A DNA stretch of 64,000 bases from Janthinobacterium sp. UMAB-56 (GCF_900095265.1 NZ_LT607668.1:7440-71439), one strand, 5' to 3'. Shown: positions 26,467 through 36,544, numbered from the stretch's first letter. Notes: generated from the letters alone by a model not told the origin. Program-made: numbers and translations.

Positions 26467-27856
26467 CTTTCGCAAACGCCTGCTGCTGGTGCACCTGGCC
26501 GTCATCCTCGCCATCGTGGCCTGCACGGCGCTGGCCGGCTACTGGGGCCTGTCGCGCGCCGTGCATGGCCAGCTCGATGCGGCCCTGCTGGCGCTGGCCG
26601 AAACGGAAATGGCCATGCTGCCGGCCGCCCCGCGCCAGCCCGTGCAAGTGCACGAGGTGGCGTCGGGCCTGGCGCCGCCGTCGTTGACGCGCCTGGACCG
26701 CCTGGTGCAGATCATCGATGGCGAAGGCCGTGTGCTGGCGCGCAGCCGCAACCTGGAGGCGGCGCAGCTGCCGGTGCCTCCCGCCCTGCTGGCGCGCCTG
26801 GCGGCCGGCGACACTGTCTTCGAAACCCTGCCCAAGTTTGGCGAAGAACCGCTGCGCATGGTCTCCCTGCCCGTGCCCGCATCCGGCGCGCGCCTGGCGG
26901 TGCAGGTGGCCGGTTCGCTCGACGATGCCAATCACGTGCTGGCCGCGGCCACCGTGCTGTTTGGCGCCATGGCGCTGGCCTTGCTGGCGGCCGTTGGGCT
27001 GGCCGGCGAAATGCTCACGCGCCGCGTGCTGGGTGCCATCGACGACGTGGTGCGCCAGGCGCATTCGATCGGCGAAGCCAGCCTGCACCAGCGCCTGCCC
27101 CATCCCGGCACGCGCGACGAGATCGGCCGCCTGGTCGATACCCTGAACGCCATGCTGGACCGGCTGGAGCACGGCTACGATGCACAGCGGCGCTTCACGG
27201 CCGATGCTTCGCACGAATTGCGCTCGCCCCTGTCGCGCCTGCGCACGGAAATTGAAATCACCCTGCGCCGGCCGCGCGAGGCGGCCGAATATGTCGATGC
27301 GCTGGCGTCCTGCCTCGATGAAGTGCAACGCCTGACGACACTGGTGGAAGAACTCTTGATGCTGACGCGCCTGGATGTCGGCCAGGAGCGCAATGCCGTG
27401 GAAACCATCGCGCTCAATCCGCTCGTGCGGGCGGCCGCGCAGCGTCTGGAAAAAGCGGCAGCGCAGCGCGGCATCCGCATCGTCGTCGATGCTGGCGCGC
27501 CCGTGCACGCGCGGGTGGCGCCGGGGCCCGTGGACCTGGTGCTGGCCAATCTGCTGGATAACGCCGTGAAGTTTTCGCCGCCGGGCGGCGTCATCAGCGT
27601 GCACGTGGTGCGCGAGGGCGAACATGCGCTGGTGGGCGTGGCGGACGCAGGGCCGGGCATCGGCGTGGAAGATTTGCCGCATCTGTTCGAGCGTTTTTAC
27701 CGGGGCGCCCAGGCGCGCGCTGGCGAGGCGCCCGGCTTCGGCCTGGGCCTGGCCCTGTCGCAAGCCATCGTGCACGCGTATGGCGGGCGCATCGAGGCGC
27801 GCAACCGCCCGCAAGGCGGCGCGCTGTTCCTCATGCGTTTGCCCGCTTCAAGCTGA
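26459..27856 (+). CDS. heavy-metal-type sensor histidine kinase
   Basis: A 465-residue kinase starting at GTG 26459, inside the end of its regulator gene. It has transmembrane helix 1 at about 9-29, a periplasmic sensor of about 130 residues, transmembrane helix 2 near 160-180, and a HAMP domain (RRVLGAIDDVVRQAHSIGEA to LVDTLNAMLDRLE). The phosphoacceptor is in RFTADASHELRSPLSRLRTE, and the ATPase motifs are LDNAVKFSPPGG, VADAGPGIGVEDLPHLFERF and FGLGLALSQAI. The periplasmic sensor has few Cys/His, so metal sensing is inferred from context. The 3' end overlaps the convergent small gene by 26 bp. Confidence 0.92.
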   Translation: MASFRKRLLLVHLAVILAIVACTALAGYWGLSRAVHGQLDAALLALAETEMAMLPAAPRQPVQVHEVASGLAPPSLTRLDRLVQIIDGEGRVLARSRNLEAAQLPVPPALLARLAAGDTVFETLPKFGEEPLRMVSLPVPASGARLAVQVAGSLDDANHVLAAATVLFGAMALALLAAVGLAGEMLTRRVLGAIDDVVRQAHSIGEASLHQRLPHPGTRDEIGRLVDTLNAMLDRLEHGYDAQRRFTADASHELRSPLSRLRTEIEITLRRPREAAEYVDALASCLDEVQRLTTLVEELLMLTRLDVGQERNAVETIALNPLVRAAAQRLEKAAAQRGIRIVVDAGAPVHARVAPGPVDLVLANLLDNAVKFSPPGGVISVHVVREGEHALVGVADAGPGIGVEDLPHLFERFYRGAQARAGEAPGFGLGLALSQAIVHAYGGRIEARNRPQGGALFLMRLPASS

Positions 27857-28160
27857 GGGGAGCCACGCCTTCCCAGCGCACCTGGCGCACCTGCGGCCAG
27901 GCGCCTGCGCGGTTGACGAAGCGCACCAGCACGGCGCGCTGCACGGCCTGGCACAGCACCGTGGCGATCAGCTGCACCAGCTGCCTGGCCTCGTCCCAGT
28001 TGCGCAGCACCTGCGACGGCGCCAGGCCCGCGCCCTTGAGTTCGGCCAGCAGCAAGCGCACGACGTGATCGGCTTGCCCTGCGGCGCAGGTAACGGTCAG
28101 GCGGTAGGTGGCGACGGACGGCCCCCGTTGCACGAACCACAGCATCCATTTTTTCATCAT
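27831..28160 (-). CDS. stand-alone ACT-like domain resembling the MgtC C-terminus
   Basis: A 109-residue protein encoded directly after mgtC: the mgtC stop and this start share one base (TGATG), with GGGGAG upstream. From residue 19 (YRLTVTC) to near residue 99 (QVRWEGV) it aligns almost without gaps to the last 80 residues of the adjacent MgtC, which run from YRVTAVC to AVRWALV. Shared positions include the opening YR-T--C, Ala/Gln, VR-L-L and the closing VRW--V. The MgtC C-terminal domain has an ACT-like regulatory fold. This gene is therefore probably a duplicated or detached regulatory domain. There are no membrane helices. Confidence 0.7.
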   Translation of the reverse strand: MMKKWMLWFVQRGPSVATYRLTVTCAAGQADHVVRLLLAELKGAGLAPSQVLRNWDEARQLVQLIATVLCQAVQRAVLVRFVNRAGAWPQVRQVRWEGVAPLSLKRANA

Positions 28161-28882
28161 CAGACTCCCCGCTCGGCGACAAATTCCGCGTTATTCACCA
28201 GCGCCCAGCGCACGGCCGAGACGCTGCCTTCCAGGCTGACCTGGCTGACGATCTGTTCCAGCAATCCCAGGCTGGACAGGGGCGTGAGCAGGTCGGCCCG
28301 CACTTCGATGCGCCCGGCCTGCGCGGCATCCTCGCTGTGCAAGGATTGCAGCATCAGCGCCGGCATGTCGCTGATCATGCGCAGCATCAGCTTGCGCACC
28401 TGGACTTCCTGTTCCGCCTCGCACACGGCCGTGACGCGGTAGATGCTTTCCGTCTCGATGCCCGCATCGCTGCCGTGGGCGTTGATGCGCTGCGCCAGGT
28501 GGCGCAGCACCAGATTGGCGACCAGCACGAAGCACGTGCCGATGGCCGCTTCCAGCGCAAAGCCCAGGCCGCACAATATGCCGATGGCGGCCGAGCACCA
28601 CAGGGTGGCGGCCGTGTTCAGGCCGCGCACCGTCATGCCTTCGCGCATGATGACGCCGGCGCCAAGAAAACCGATGCCCGATACCACCTGCGCGGCGATG
28701 CGCATATGGCCGGCGCTATCGCCCTCGAGCACGGAAACCATCACGAACAGCGAGGCGCCGACGGACACCAGCGCGTTCGTGCGCAGGCCCGCCATGCGCT
28801 GGCGCAGCTGGCGTTCGGCGCCGATCATGGCGCCCAGGGTCAAGGCTGCGGCAACGCGCAGCGCAAAGTCAAATACCACCAT
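28160..28882 (-). CDS. mgtC: MgtC/SapB-family inner-membrane protein
   Basis: A 240-residue MgtC-family protein linked in other bacteria to growth in low magnesium and to control of the F-type ATP synthase or membrane potential. The N-terminal membrane part has the signature LGAMIGAERQLRQRMAGLRT, then the helices LVSVGASLFVMVSVL and VVSGIGFLGAGVIMREG, then VRGLNTAATLWCSAAIG. The C-terminal soluble part (about 150-240) is ACT-like. The start at 28882 follows GGGAG and matches the family N-terminus; longer in-frame extensions are not family-like. It is preceded by an untranslated leader of about 256 nt and coupled to the small ACT-like gene. Confidence 0.92.
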   Translation of the reverse strand: MVVFDFALRVAAALTLGAMIGAERQLRQRMAGLRTNALVSVGASLFVMVSVLEGDSAGHMRIAAQVVSGIGFLGAGVIMREGMTVRGLNTAATLWCSAAIGILCGLGFALEAAIGTCFVLVANLVLRHLAQRINAHGSDAGIETESIYRVTAVCEAEQEVQVRKLMLRMISDMPALMLQSLHSEDAAQAGRIEVRADLLTPLSSLGLLEQIVSQVSLEGSVSAVRWALVNNAEFVAERGV

Positions 28883-29138
28883 CAGTTTCTCCCGGCTTGG
28901 GAGGAACAGGCGAGTGCAAGGGCGACGACGGGTCGCCCCCAAAGGGGGCAGCAGACGATAACGGTGGAACGATGAGGAGGGAAGTGGCGGCGAATGTGCA
29001 TCGCCGCAGGTAAAACCGCACCTTGCCATGGGCCAGGCGGGCGGAATGCGCGCGTCTTGCCTAAGGCCGATCGCCGGTGGTCAATCGACTACTGTCACTG
29101 GAACAAGCACCCACGAGTCACTCCATATCATTGATAAC
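28883..29138 (-). other. long leader upstream of mgtC, no gene of normal size
   Basis: This stretch between the predicted mgtC start site of transcription and its ATG contains no ordinary coding gene. It can form a CCCCC-TTT-GGGGG hairpin (28936-28950 region, read on either strand). It also holds a 16-codon reading frame from 29131 to 29081 that begins almost at the predicted 5' end. Long regulatory leaders precede mgtC in Salmonella; a similar role here is only a possibility. No known magnesium riboswitch sequence was recognised. Confidence 0.4.
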
Positions 29139-29144
29139 GGGGAC

Positions 29145-29173
29145 AGTCTAGCCAGTGGGGCAGCTTTGGTCAA
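29145..29173 (-). promoter_or_regulatory. sigma-70 promoter of mgtC
   Basis: On the reverse strand TTGACC (29173-29168) is followed by a 17-bp spacer and TAGACT (29150-29145). It lies downstream of the RND pump operon and points at mgtC, about 256 nt before its ATG. Confidence 0.55.
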
Positions 29174-29202
29174 CTGAAGCTCTCTTCAGGAAGCCGCCGC
29201 GT

Positions 29203-29224
29203 CGTCCCCGCCAATGCGGGGACG
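29203..29224. repeat. REP-like palindrome CGTCCCCGC-CAAT-GCGGGGACG
   Basis: A perfect 9-bp stem with a 4-nt loop, 19 bp beyond the stop of the RND permease gene. It has the look of a dispersed palindromic (REP-type) element and may stabilise or end the upstream mRNA; there is no T-run. A shorter hairpin CTGAAG-CTCT-CTTCAG is at 29174-29189. Confidence 0.6.
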
Positions 29225-29242
29225 GTGTAGGCGACCGGTCAA

Positions 29243-32200
29243 TCAGTGGGCATGCGCTTCGCCGTCGGCATCGGTATGGGCATGCTCGCCGCCGCTGCCG
29301 CCGAAAAAGCGCGCGGCGCGCTTGCCCAGGCTGTCGAGGTAGGTGTAGGCGACGGGCACCACCACCAGGGTCAACAGGGTCGAAGTGATCACGCCGCCGA
29401 TGACGGCGCGGCCCATCGGCGCCTGCGATTCGCCGCCGTCGCCCATGCCGATGGCCATCGGCAGCATGCCGAAGACCATCGCCAGGGTCGTCATCAGGAT
29501 GGGGCGCAAGCGCACTTGCCCCGCTTCCATCAGCGCTTCGAACTGCCCCAGGCCTTCGCGCTGGCGCTGGTTGGTGAAGTCGACCAGCAAGATCGCATTC
29601 TTGGTGACCAGTCCCATGAGCATGATGAAGCCGATCACGGAGAAGATGTTCAGGGTGCTGCCCGTGATCAGGAGCGCAGCCAGCACGCCGATCAGGGACA
29701 GCGGCAAGGACACCATGATGGCGATCGGCTGCAGAAAGCTGCCGAACTGCGAGGCCAGCACCAGGTAGATGAAGATCACCGCAATGCCCAGCGCCATCAT
29801 GGCGCCGCCCATGGTTTCGGCCATCTGCTGCGCGTTGCCGGCCACGTCGAAGCGCACGCCTGGCGGCAGGTCGATGGACTTGATGGCCTTCTGCACGTCG
29901 GCGTCGACGTCGCCGGCAGGGCGGCCCTGCACGCCAGCATAGATGGCGACGCGGCGTTGCAAGGCCTGGCGTTTCAGCACCTGCGGGCTGGACGACGGCA
30001 CGAAGTCGACCACCTGGCGCAGCGGTATCATGATCGGCTTGCCATTCGCATCGAGCTTGCTGGACGCCAGCGACAGGTCGGCCAGGTCGGCCACCTTTTG
30101 CCGGCCCGACTTGGGCAGTTGCACATTGACGTCGTAGTTTTGCCCGTCGCTGGCTAACCAGTGGCTGACCGTGTCGCCCGCCACGAACGGTCGCAGGGCA
30201 TTGCCGATCTGCTGCACCGACAAGCCCAGGTCGCTGGCCAGTTCGTTATTGATCTTCACGGTGGTCGACGGATTGGCGCCTTCCTGGCTGTATTCCATGT
30301 CGGCCAGTCCCTTGATGCTGCGCATCTTGTCCATCAGGCGGTGCGCCACGTCATCAAGCTTGCCTTCGTCGGTACCGAGGATGGCGATGAAGATGGGGCG
30401 GTTGCCCACCGACAGGGTAATGCCGGCAATCGGCGCCAGGCGTTCGCGGATCAGCTTTTCCAGTTCCTGCTGCGAGCGGCGCTTGTGCGTCTTGATGTCC
30501 GTCAGTTTCAGGTTCACCTCGGCCGCGTTGCGTCCGTCCGGCGTGCCGATATTGGCCACCAGGCTGTCGATTTCGGGAAATTCCTTCAGGGCCGTTTCGA
30601 TCTGGCGCACCTTGGAATCCGTGTAGGCGAGGCTGGAACCGACGGGCGTCTTGAAGCGCAGGTTAACCCAGCCCTGGTCCGTTTCCGGGAACATCTCGCC
30701 ACCGATCATCGGCACGAGCATCAGGCTGCCCGCGAACAGCGCCACGGCCGTGGCCAGCGTCGTCTTGCGCCAGCGCAGGGCCACTGCCAGCACCTTGCCA
30801 TACCAGACGTGCAGGCGGTCGATGCCCGTCTCGATCCAGGCCATGAAGCGGCCCAGCCACGGCGCGTATTTGAAGCGGTCCTTGACGGGATCGCGCCAGA
30901 CGGACGAGAGCATGGGGTCGAGCGTAAAGCTGACGAACAGCGAGATGAGAACGGCGACGGCCACGGTGATGCCGAACTGCAGGAAGAAGCGGCCGATGAT
31001 GCCGTCCATGAAGGCCACCGGCACGAATACGGCGACGATGGCGAACGTGGTGGCCATTACGGCCAGGCCGATTTCATTGGTGCCGTCGTTGGCCGCCTTG
31101 TAGTGGTTCTTGCCCATGCCCAGGTGGCGCACGATGTTTTCGCGCACCACGATGGCGTCATCGATCAACAGGCCTATGCACAGGGACAGCGCCATCAGGG
31201 TCAGGAAGTTCAGGGTAAAGCCGAAGGCTTTCATGGCGATGAAACTGGCCAGCACGGAGATCGGCAAGGTCAAGCCCGTGATGATGGTCGAGCGCCACGA
31301 GTGCAGGAACAGGAAGACGATCACCATGGTCAGCACGGCGCCTTCGATGATGGTGCGCTTGACGTTATTGAGCTGGCTTTGCACGCGTTCCGATTCGTCG
31401 TCCAGCACGCGCAGCTTGATATCGGGCGGCAGCGTCTTTTGCAAATCAAACGCCACTTTCAGTATGCCGGTGCCCACTTCCACCACGTTGGCATCCTGCA
31501 CCTTGGTGATTTCCATGGTCACGGCTTGCTGGCCGTTCATGCGCGAGATCGACAGTTCTTCCTGCTCGCCGTCGACGACGGTGGCTACCTGGTCCAGGTA
31601 GACGGGGCCGATGGCGCGGCGCGCGACGATGATCTTGCCGAATTCGCGCGCATCCTTGATCTTGCCTTCCACGCGCACCAGTTGTTCGGCCGCGCCATGG
31701 CTGATGGAGCCGGCCGGCAGGTTGGTATTCGTGGCCTGGATGGCGCGGATCACTTCATCGACGCCGATGCCCTGGGCATTGAGTTCGATCGGCTTCATGC
31801 TGATGAGGATCTGGCGCGCGCGCAGGCCGCGCAGCTTGACTTGCCCCACGCCTGCCACGCCTTGGAAGCGTTTGCTGATGATCTGCTCCGTCATGGTCGA
31901 CAGCGCGCGCAGGTCATGCCCGGTCGAGGTCAGCACGATGGTGGCGATGGGGCGCTCGTTGTCGCCTTCGGCGCGCGCGATGAACGGGTCCTTGGCTTCT
32001 TTCGGGAAGCGCGGGCGCACCAGTGCCACCTTGTCGCGCAAGTCCTGCATGGCCTTGTCCATATTGGTCGACAGCTCGAATTCCAGGTACACGCCGGCGC
32101 GCCCTTCCCACGAATTGGCGCGGATGGTCTTGATGCCGCTGACGGTGTTGACAGCGTCTTCGATGGGGCGCGTGATGTCGTTTTCCACGGCCTCGGGCGA

Positions 32201-32362
32201 GGCGCCGGGGTAGTTCACTTCAATGGCGGCGAACGGGAACTGCACGCTGGGCATGCTTTCCACGCCCAGGCCGCGGTAGGAGAATATGCCCAGCACCACC
32301 AGCGCCACCATGACCATGGTGGCGAAGACGGGGTTTTGAATACTGACTTTGGTCATCCACAT
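29243..32362 (-). CDS. multidrug efflux RND permease (HAE1 family)
   Basis: A 1039-residue AcrB/MexB-type proton-drug antiporter. Typical features are the N-terminal helix [20 protein letters not shown] with [29 protein letters not shown], the first periplasmic loop (about 35-335), the helix-4 motif [20 protein letters not shown] with the paired aspartates of the proton relay, and the C-terminal [16 protein letters not shown]. The last residues, [16 protein letters not shown], form a short His-rich tail not usual for HAE1 pumps. It is the second gene after its adaptor, 3 bp apart. No outer-membrane partner is encoded beside it, so it must use another TolC-like channel. Substrates are unknown. 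Confidence 0.94.
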   Translation of the reverse strand: MWMTKVSIQNPVFATMVMVALVVLGIFSYRGLGVESMPSVQFPFAAIEVNYPGASPEAVENDITRPIEDAVNTVSGIKTIRANSWEGRAGVYLEFELSTNMDKAMQDLRDKVALVRPRFPKEAKDPFIARAEGDNERPIATIVLTSTGHDLRALSTMTEQIISKRFQGVAGVGQVKLRGLRARQILISMKPIELNAQGIGVDEVIRAIQATNTNLPAGSISHGAAEQLVRVEGKIKDAREFGKIIVARRAIGPVYLDQVATVVDGEQEELSISRMNGQQAVTMEITKVQDANVVEVGTGILKVAFDLQKTLPPDIKLRVLDDESERVQSQLNNVKRTIIEGAVLTMVIVFLFLHSWRSTIITGLTLPISVLASFIAMKAFGFTLNFLTLMALSLCIGLLIDDAIVVRENIVRHLGMGKNHYKAANDGTNEIGLAVMATTFAIVAVFVPVAFMDGIIGRFFLQFGITVAVAVLISLFVSFTLDPMLSSVWRDPVKDRFKYAPWLGRFMAWIETGIDRLHVWYGKVLAVALRWRKTTLATAVALFAGSLMLVPMIGGEMFPETDQGWVNLRFKTPVGSSLAYTDSKVRQIETALKEFPEIDSLVANIGTPDGRNAAEVNLKLTDIKTHKRRSQQELEKLIRERLAPIAGITLSVGNRPIFIAILGTDEGKLDDVAHRLMDKMRSIKGLADMEYSQEGANPSTTVKINNELASDLGLSVQQIGNALRPFVAGDTVSHWLASDGQNYDVNVQLPKSGRQKVADLADLSLASSKLDANGKPIMIPLRQVVDFVPSSSPQVLKRQALQRRVAIYAGVQGRPAGDVDADVQKAIKSIDLPPGVRFDVAGNAQQMAETMGGAMMALGIAVIFIYLVLASQFGSFLQPIAIMVSLPLSLIGVLAALLITGSTLNIFSVIGFIMLMGLVTKNAILLVDFTNQRQREGLGQFEALMEAGQVRLRPILMTTLAMVFGMLPMAIGMGDGGESQAPMGRAVIGGVITSTLLTLVVVPVAYTYLDSLGKRAARFFGGSGGEHAHTDADGEAHAH

Positions 32363-32365
32363 GGT

Positions 32366-33607
32366 TTAATCCTTCCGTGCCAGCACGGCTGCCGGCGCGC
32401 CAGGGGCGGCGGGTGTCCCTGATTGTGCGGCGAAGGTCACGCCGTGCCCGGGTTTCACGCCATCGAGTTTGGCGATGATGACTTTCGCGCCCGGCACCAG
32501 GCCGGACGTCACTTCCGCATAGCCTTCGTCCTCGTTGCGCAGTCCCAGTGTGACGGGCTGTGCGACCACCTTGTTGTTCACCAGTGCATACACGACGGGG
32601 CCCTGCTTTTCATTGCGCACGGCCGTCAACGGCACCAGCGGCGCCACGGGCGAGCGCTCGGTGACGATGCTGCCCTTGGCGAACATGCCGCCGCGCAGTG
32701 CGCCATCGCCATTGTCGACGGCGATGTAGACCAGCATGGCGCGCGAGCCGCTTTCGGTGGTGGGATTGATGCGCGTGACCTTGCCGGCAAAGTCGCGCGC
32801 GTCGAAGCCGTCAACTTTGAAGTGCACCTCCTGGCCCAGCTTGATGCGCGGAATGTCCGCGCTGGGCACGGGCGCTTCCAGGGTCAGCTGTGCCAGGTTG
32901 ACGATGGTGTAGACGGGCATGTCGGGCGCGACCTTTTCGCCTGCCTGCAGGTGGCGCTTGCTGATGATGCCGGCCATGGGCGCGCGGATCACCGTGTCGG
33001 CCAGCGCGATACGGGCGATATCGAGCATGGCGGCGGCGGACTTGACGTTGGCGCGTGCCAGGTCGACCGAGTTTTGCGTGGTGTCGTAGGCTGTCTGCGA
33101 AATGTATTTTTGCTTGAGCAGTGCCTGGCTGTTCGCTTCATTCTTGCTGGCCATCGACAGGCGCGCTTGCGCCTCGTCCAGCATGGCTTGCTGCTGCGTC
33201 AGGCGGGCGCGCTGGTCGGCCGCATCGAGGCGCACGAGGATTTGCCCGTTGGCTACTTGCTGGCCTTCCTGCAAGGTCGTTTCCTGGATGACGCCGGAGA
33301 CCTTGGCCTTGATGGTGGCCTGGGTCACGGGCGCCAGCGAACCGGACAGTGGCAGGCTGATGCTGAGCGCGCGCGCATCGATGGCGGCCACGTCGCCCTG
33401 TGCCAGTTCATGCACGGGCGTCTTGGCCTGCTCCTTCTTCTTGCTCGCTTGCAGTTCGGCAGCCTTGGCGGCTTGCTGCTTCGATTGCAGCACCGTCCAG
33501 CCGCCGCCGGCCAGGCCGAGCACGACGAGGATCAGCACGGGGGTGCGCCAGCGCCGGCGGCGCGTGGCTGCAAGGGGGGAGGCGGGGGGCAGGGTCTCGT
33601 TTTTCAT
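32366..33607 (-). CDS. RND efflux periplasmic adaptor subunit (MFP)
   Basis: A 413-residue membrane-fusion protein paired with the HAE1 permease. An N-terminal transmembrane anchor (about 19-40) follows a basic start. Then come a Lys/Ala/Glu-rich segment, the first lipoyl half (LAPVTQATIKAKVSGVIQET), a helical hairpin, the second half (IRAPMAGIISKRHLQAGEKV) and beta-barrel segments. The C-terminus is Pro/Ala-rich. The start is the first in-frame ATG giving a positive-inside anchor. The two genes form an operon reading toward mgtC. Confidence 0.92.
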   Translation of the reverse strand: MKNETLPPASPLAATRRRRWRTPVLILVVLGLAGGGWTVLQSKQQAAKAAELQASKKKEQAKTPVHELAQGDVAAIDARALSISLPLSGSLAPVTQATIKAKVSGVIQETTLQEGQQVANGQILVRLDAADQRARLTQQQAMLDEAQARLSMASKNEANSQALLKQKYISQTAYDTTQNSVDLARANVKSAAAMLDIARIALADTVIRAPMAGIISKRHLQAGEKVAPDMPVYTIVNLAQLTLEAPVPSADIPRIKLGQEVHFKVDGFDARDFAGKVTRINPTTESGSRAMLVYIAVDNGDGALRGGMFAKGSIVTERSPVAPLVPLTAVRNEKQGPVVYALVNNKVVAQPVTLGLRNEDEGYAEVTSGLVPGAKVIIAKLDGVKPGHGVTFAAQSGTPAAPGAPAAVLARKD

Positions 33608-34000
33608 AGATTTTTTAGTCAGGAGCGGCGCAGGGGTTCGGCGCCAGGTCTCGGTGCGGCCGGCCTGCGGCTGGCCGGGGGGAATTCGGGTAGCGCATCA
33701 CCGTGGCGGCCGCAGACAGCACGCCTGCCGCTGCGCCCGTTCACGGCGATGCGCATGTTGCCACTTTAGGAAGATTCAAGTCCTGTCGCCATCGCCGTGC
33801 GACAGATTGCACAAAAGCGGGGCTGGAATGCAAAAAACGGCGACCAAAGACCGCGGCCGGCATGGATGGTCTGCACCTCACGATGCTTGCGCATCCTCAA
33901 GAAGCCGATTCGCCGGCGCGCAAGAATGGGCAGGATGGTTGCGCTACCGGACGGGCCAGACGCTCGCCGGTTGCCGTGCGGCCGCGCCACGGGAGGACTG
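33608..34000. other. divergent intergenic region, no gene seen
   Basis: This 393-bp stretch separates the RND adaptor (reverse) from the GGDEF-EAL gene (forward). Reading frames continue upstream of the latter, but the good ribosome-binding site GGGAGGACTG at 33991-34000 sets its start at 34001. I see a GC-rich imperfect inverted repeat around 33660-33680 and no convincing promoter pair, terminator or conserved coding segment. Confidence 0.5.
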
Positions 34001-36544
34001 ATGTCTGATCGGATCGTCGGAACCGCCCCGTCGCCGGGCAGCCTGCTTGCCGCCGCCGAACCGCAGGCGGGGCCGGCCGGCAAGGCGCTGGACTTGTTAT
34101 CGATCATTGTTGCTGCCGTCGAGCAGGCGCCTGGCCTGGCCGTGCGCGGCATCGACCGCGACGGCATCGTGCGCTACTGGAGCGCTGGCGCGGCGCGCCT
34201 GTACGGCGTGGCGGCCGAGCTGGCGCTGGGACAGCCTTGGAGCAGGGTGGCTGCCACGCTGCCGGACGCGGCCACCGTGGCCGAGCAGGTGTCCAGCGAA
34301 CTGGCGACCGTGTGGGAGAGCGGCAAGGCGCGCAGCATGCGCCTGTGGAAGCTGGACGCCGATGGGGCCGCGCCGCGCCGCATCTGTTCCACCGTGTTTC
34401 CCGTCGTACTGTGCGGGCGCGTGCTGCAAGTGGTCTGCATCGATGTCGACATCACGGCCAGTGGCCAGGATGGCGCGGCGCAGGGTGGCTTGTTACTGAT
34501 GGGTGACAATTTCCGTCATTTATACGACAAGTCCGCCGACGCCATCGTGCTGTTGCGCGATGAATACATCGCCGAAGCCAACCCGGCCGCTATTGCCTTG
34601 TTTCAATGCGAAGACCGGCCGCGGCTGCTCGGGCGCCGCCTCAGCGACTTTTCGCCGCTGCGCCAGCCCGACGGCGCCTTGTCATCGTTGCGCGGCACGC
34701 AACTGATGGCGCAGGCCCACGCCCAGGGCACCTGGCGCTACGACTGGCATTATCAAACCTGCCAGGGGAAATTGTTCTGGGGCGAAGTGCTGCTCACCTC
34801 CGTCACGCTCGACCAGACAGCGCTGTTTTACGCCGTGATCCGCGATATTTCCTCGCGCAAACTCGCCGAGCGGGCCCTGTACCTGTCGGCACAGGTGGTC
34901 GAGCATGCAAGTGTCGCCATCCTGGTGATGGACCCGCAGCAGCGCGTCGTCAGCATGAATCCCGCGTACAGCGAGATCAGCGGCTACAGCCTGGACGATA
35001 TGCTGGGCAAACCCTTCGCCCTGCATGGCGTGGAGCCGGACACGCCGGCGTTTTTCGATCACGTGTGGGATGAAGTCGAGGCCAACGGCTATTGGCAAGG
35101 CGATATCGTGGGCCAGCGCAAGGCGGGCGGGCGCTATCCGGCCTGGCTATCGCTGACAGCCATCCGCGACAGCCAGGGGCAGTTGAGCAATTACCTGGCC
35201 ATACTCAGCGATATCAGCGAGCGCAAGAAGAACGAGGAGCACACGCGCCACCTGGCCGAGCACGATTTCCTGACCGACTTGCCGAACCGGGTGCTGCTGC
35301 TGGACCGGCTGTCGCTGGCACTGGCGGCCGCACGGCGCAAGCTGAGCATGCTGGCCATCTTGTACCTTGACCTCGACCATTTCAAGCATATCAACGACAG
35401 CATGGGCCACCACGTGGGCGATTTACTGCTCAAGGAAGTGGCGCGGCGCCTGGTGCGCTGCGTGCGCGGCGTCGACACGGTCAGCCGGCATGGCGGCGAC
35501 GAGTTCGTCATCATCCTGGCCGAGGTGGGCGGCATCGATCAGGCGGCCCATGTGGCGTCCAGCCTGCTGCATGCCGTGACGCAGGTGTACCAGCTGGGCG
35601 ACTACGAGCTGCAGGTGGCAGCCTCGATCGGCGTGGCCATCTTTCCCAGCGATGGCGACACTATCGATACCCTCATGCACAACGCCGATATCGCCATGTA
35701 CCACGCCAAGGAAGGCGGGCGTAACAATTTCCAGTTTTTCAATGCGGAAATGAATGCGCAAATCGTCGAGCGGGCCAGCCTGGAGCAAGGCTTGCGCGCC
35801 GCGCTGGGCCGCGATGAATTCGTGCTGGAGTTCCAGCCCGCGCTCGATGTCGCCAGCGGGCAGATCCTCGGCGCCGAAGCCCTGTTGCGCTGGCGCCACC
35901 CGCAACTGGGTCTGTTGCCGCCCGAGCGCTTCATCGCCGTGGCCGAAGAATGCGGCTTGATGGTGTCGATAGGCCACTGGGTGCTGCACCAGGCTTGCCT
36001 GCGCGCGCGCGCCTGGCACGATGCGGGCCAGGCCTGGTGGGTGGCCGTGAATCTGTCGCCGGCGCAATGCCTGCACAACAATTTATTGCTCAGCGTACAA
36101 GAGGCGCTGGCCGTGTCGGGTTTGCCTGCCGCCAACCTGGAACTGGAAGTGACGGAGTCCTTGCTGATGAAGGGCGGTGCGCGCCTGGCCGGCGTGCTGG
36201 CGCAGTTGCGCGCACTGGGCGCCAGGCTGGCCATCGACGACTTCGGCACCGGCTATTCGCGCCTGGCCAATCTGCGCCATTACCCGGTGGATAAACTCAA
36301 GATCGATCCATCGTTCCTGCCCGCGGCGGCGGACGCGGCGCCAGCCGAGTCCGATACGGCCGTCGCCGCCACCATCATCGCCATGGCGCGCGAACTGCAA
36401 TTGACGGTGATCGCCGAAGGCGTGGAAACAGCGCGGCAACTGGCCTATCTGCGGGCGCAGGGCTGCCAGCAATACCAGGGACGCTATGCCAGCGGGCGAG
36501 GTGAGGATGAGGATAGTGCGCTGGCTAAATTATTGAACTACTGA
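34001..36544 (+). CDS. PAS-PAS-GGDEF-EAL cyclic-di-GMP signalling protein
   Basis: An 847-residue cytosolic protein. The N-terminus has PAS-like sensor domains: one at about 30-130, one at about 165-285 ending RDISSRKLAERALYL, and one at about 295-415 ending LSDISERKKNEEHTRH. A GGDEF domain follows with an intact GGDEF motif at residues 498-502 (SRHGGDEFVIIL), then an EAL domain with EAL at 626-628 (GAEALLRWRHP) and DDFGTGYSRL. Both active-site motifs are intact, so it could make, degrade or switch between making and degrading c-di-GMP. No transmembrane segments are seen. The usual C-terminal QGYxFGKP region is altered to QGRYASGRGEDED. Its end overlaps the convergent phosphodiesterase gene by 7 bp. 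Confidence 0.93.
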   Translation: MSDRIVGTAPSPGSLLAAAEPQAGPAGKALDLLSIIVAAVEQAPGLAVRGIDRDGIVRYWSAGAARLYGVAAELALGQPWSRVAATLPDAATVAEQVSSELATVWESGKARSMRLWKLDADGAAPRRICSTVFPVVLCGRVLQVVCIDVDITASGQDGAAQGGLLLMGDNFRHLYDKSADAIVLLRDEYIAEANPAAIALFQCEDRPRLLGRRLSDFSPLRQPDGALSSLRGTQLMAQAHAQGTWRYDWHYQTCQGKLFWGEVLLTSVTLDQTALFYAVIRDISSRKLAERALYLSAQVVEHASVAILVMDPQQRVVSMNPAYSEISGYSLDDMLGKPFALHGVEPDTPAFFDHVWDEVEANGYWQGDIVGQRKAGGRYPAWLSLTAIRDSQGQLSNYLAILSDISERKKNEEHTRHLAEHDFLTDLPNRVLLLDRLSLALAAARRKLSMLAILYLDLDHFKHINDSMGHHVGDLLLKEVARRLVRCVRGVDTVSRHGGDEFVIILAEVGGIDQAAHVASSLLHAVTQVYQLGDYELQVAASIGVAIFPSDGDTIDTLMHNADIAMYHAKEGGRNNFQFFNAEMNAQIVERASLEQGLRAALGRDEFVLEFQPALDVASGQILGAEALLRWRHPQLGLLPPERFIAVAEECGLMVSIGHWVLHQACLRARAWHDAGQAWWVAVNLSPAQCLHNNLLLSVQEALAVSGLPAANLELEVTESLLMKGGARLAGVLAQLRALGARLAIDDFGTGYSRLANLRHYPVDKLKIDPSFLPAAADAAPAESDTAVAATIIAMARELQLTVIAEGVETARQLAYLRAQGCQQYQGRYASGRGEDEDSALAKLLNY

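Noticed and set aside
28883-29240. M-box or other known magnesium riboswitch upstream of mgtC
   Set aside because: I could not match any conserved riboswitch sequence; only a long leader and simple hairpins are visible.
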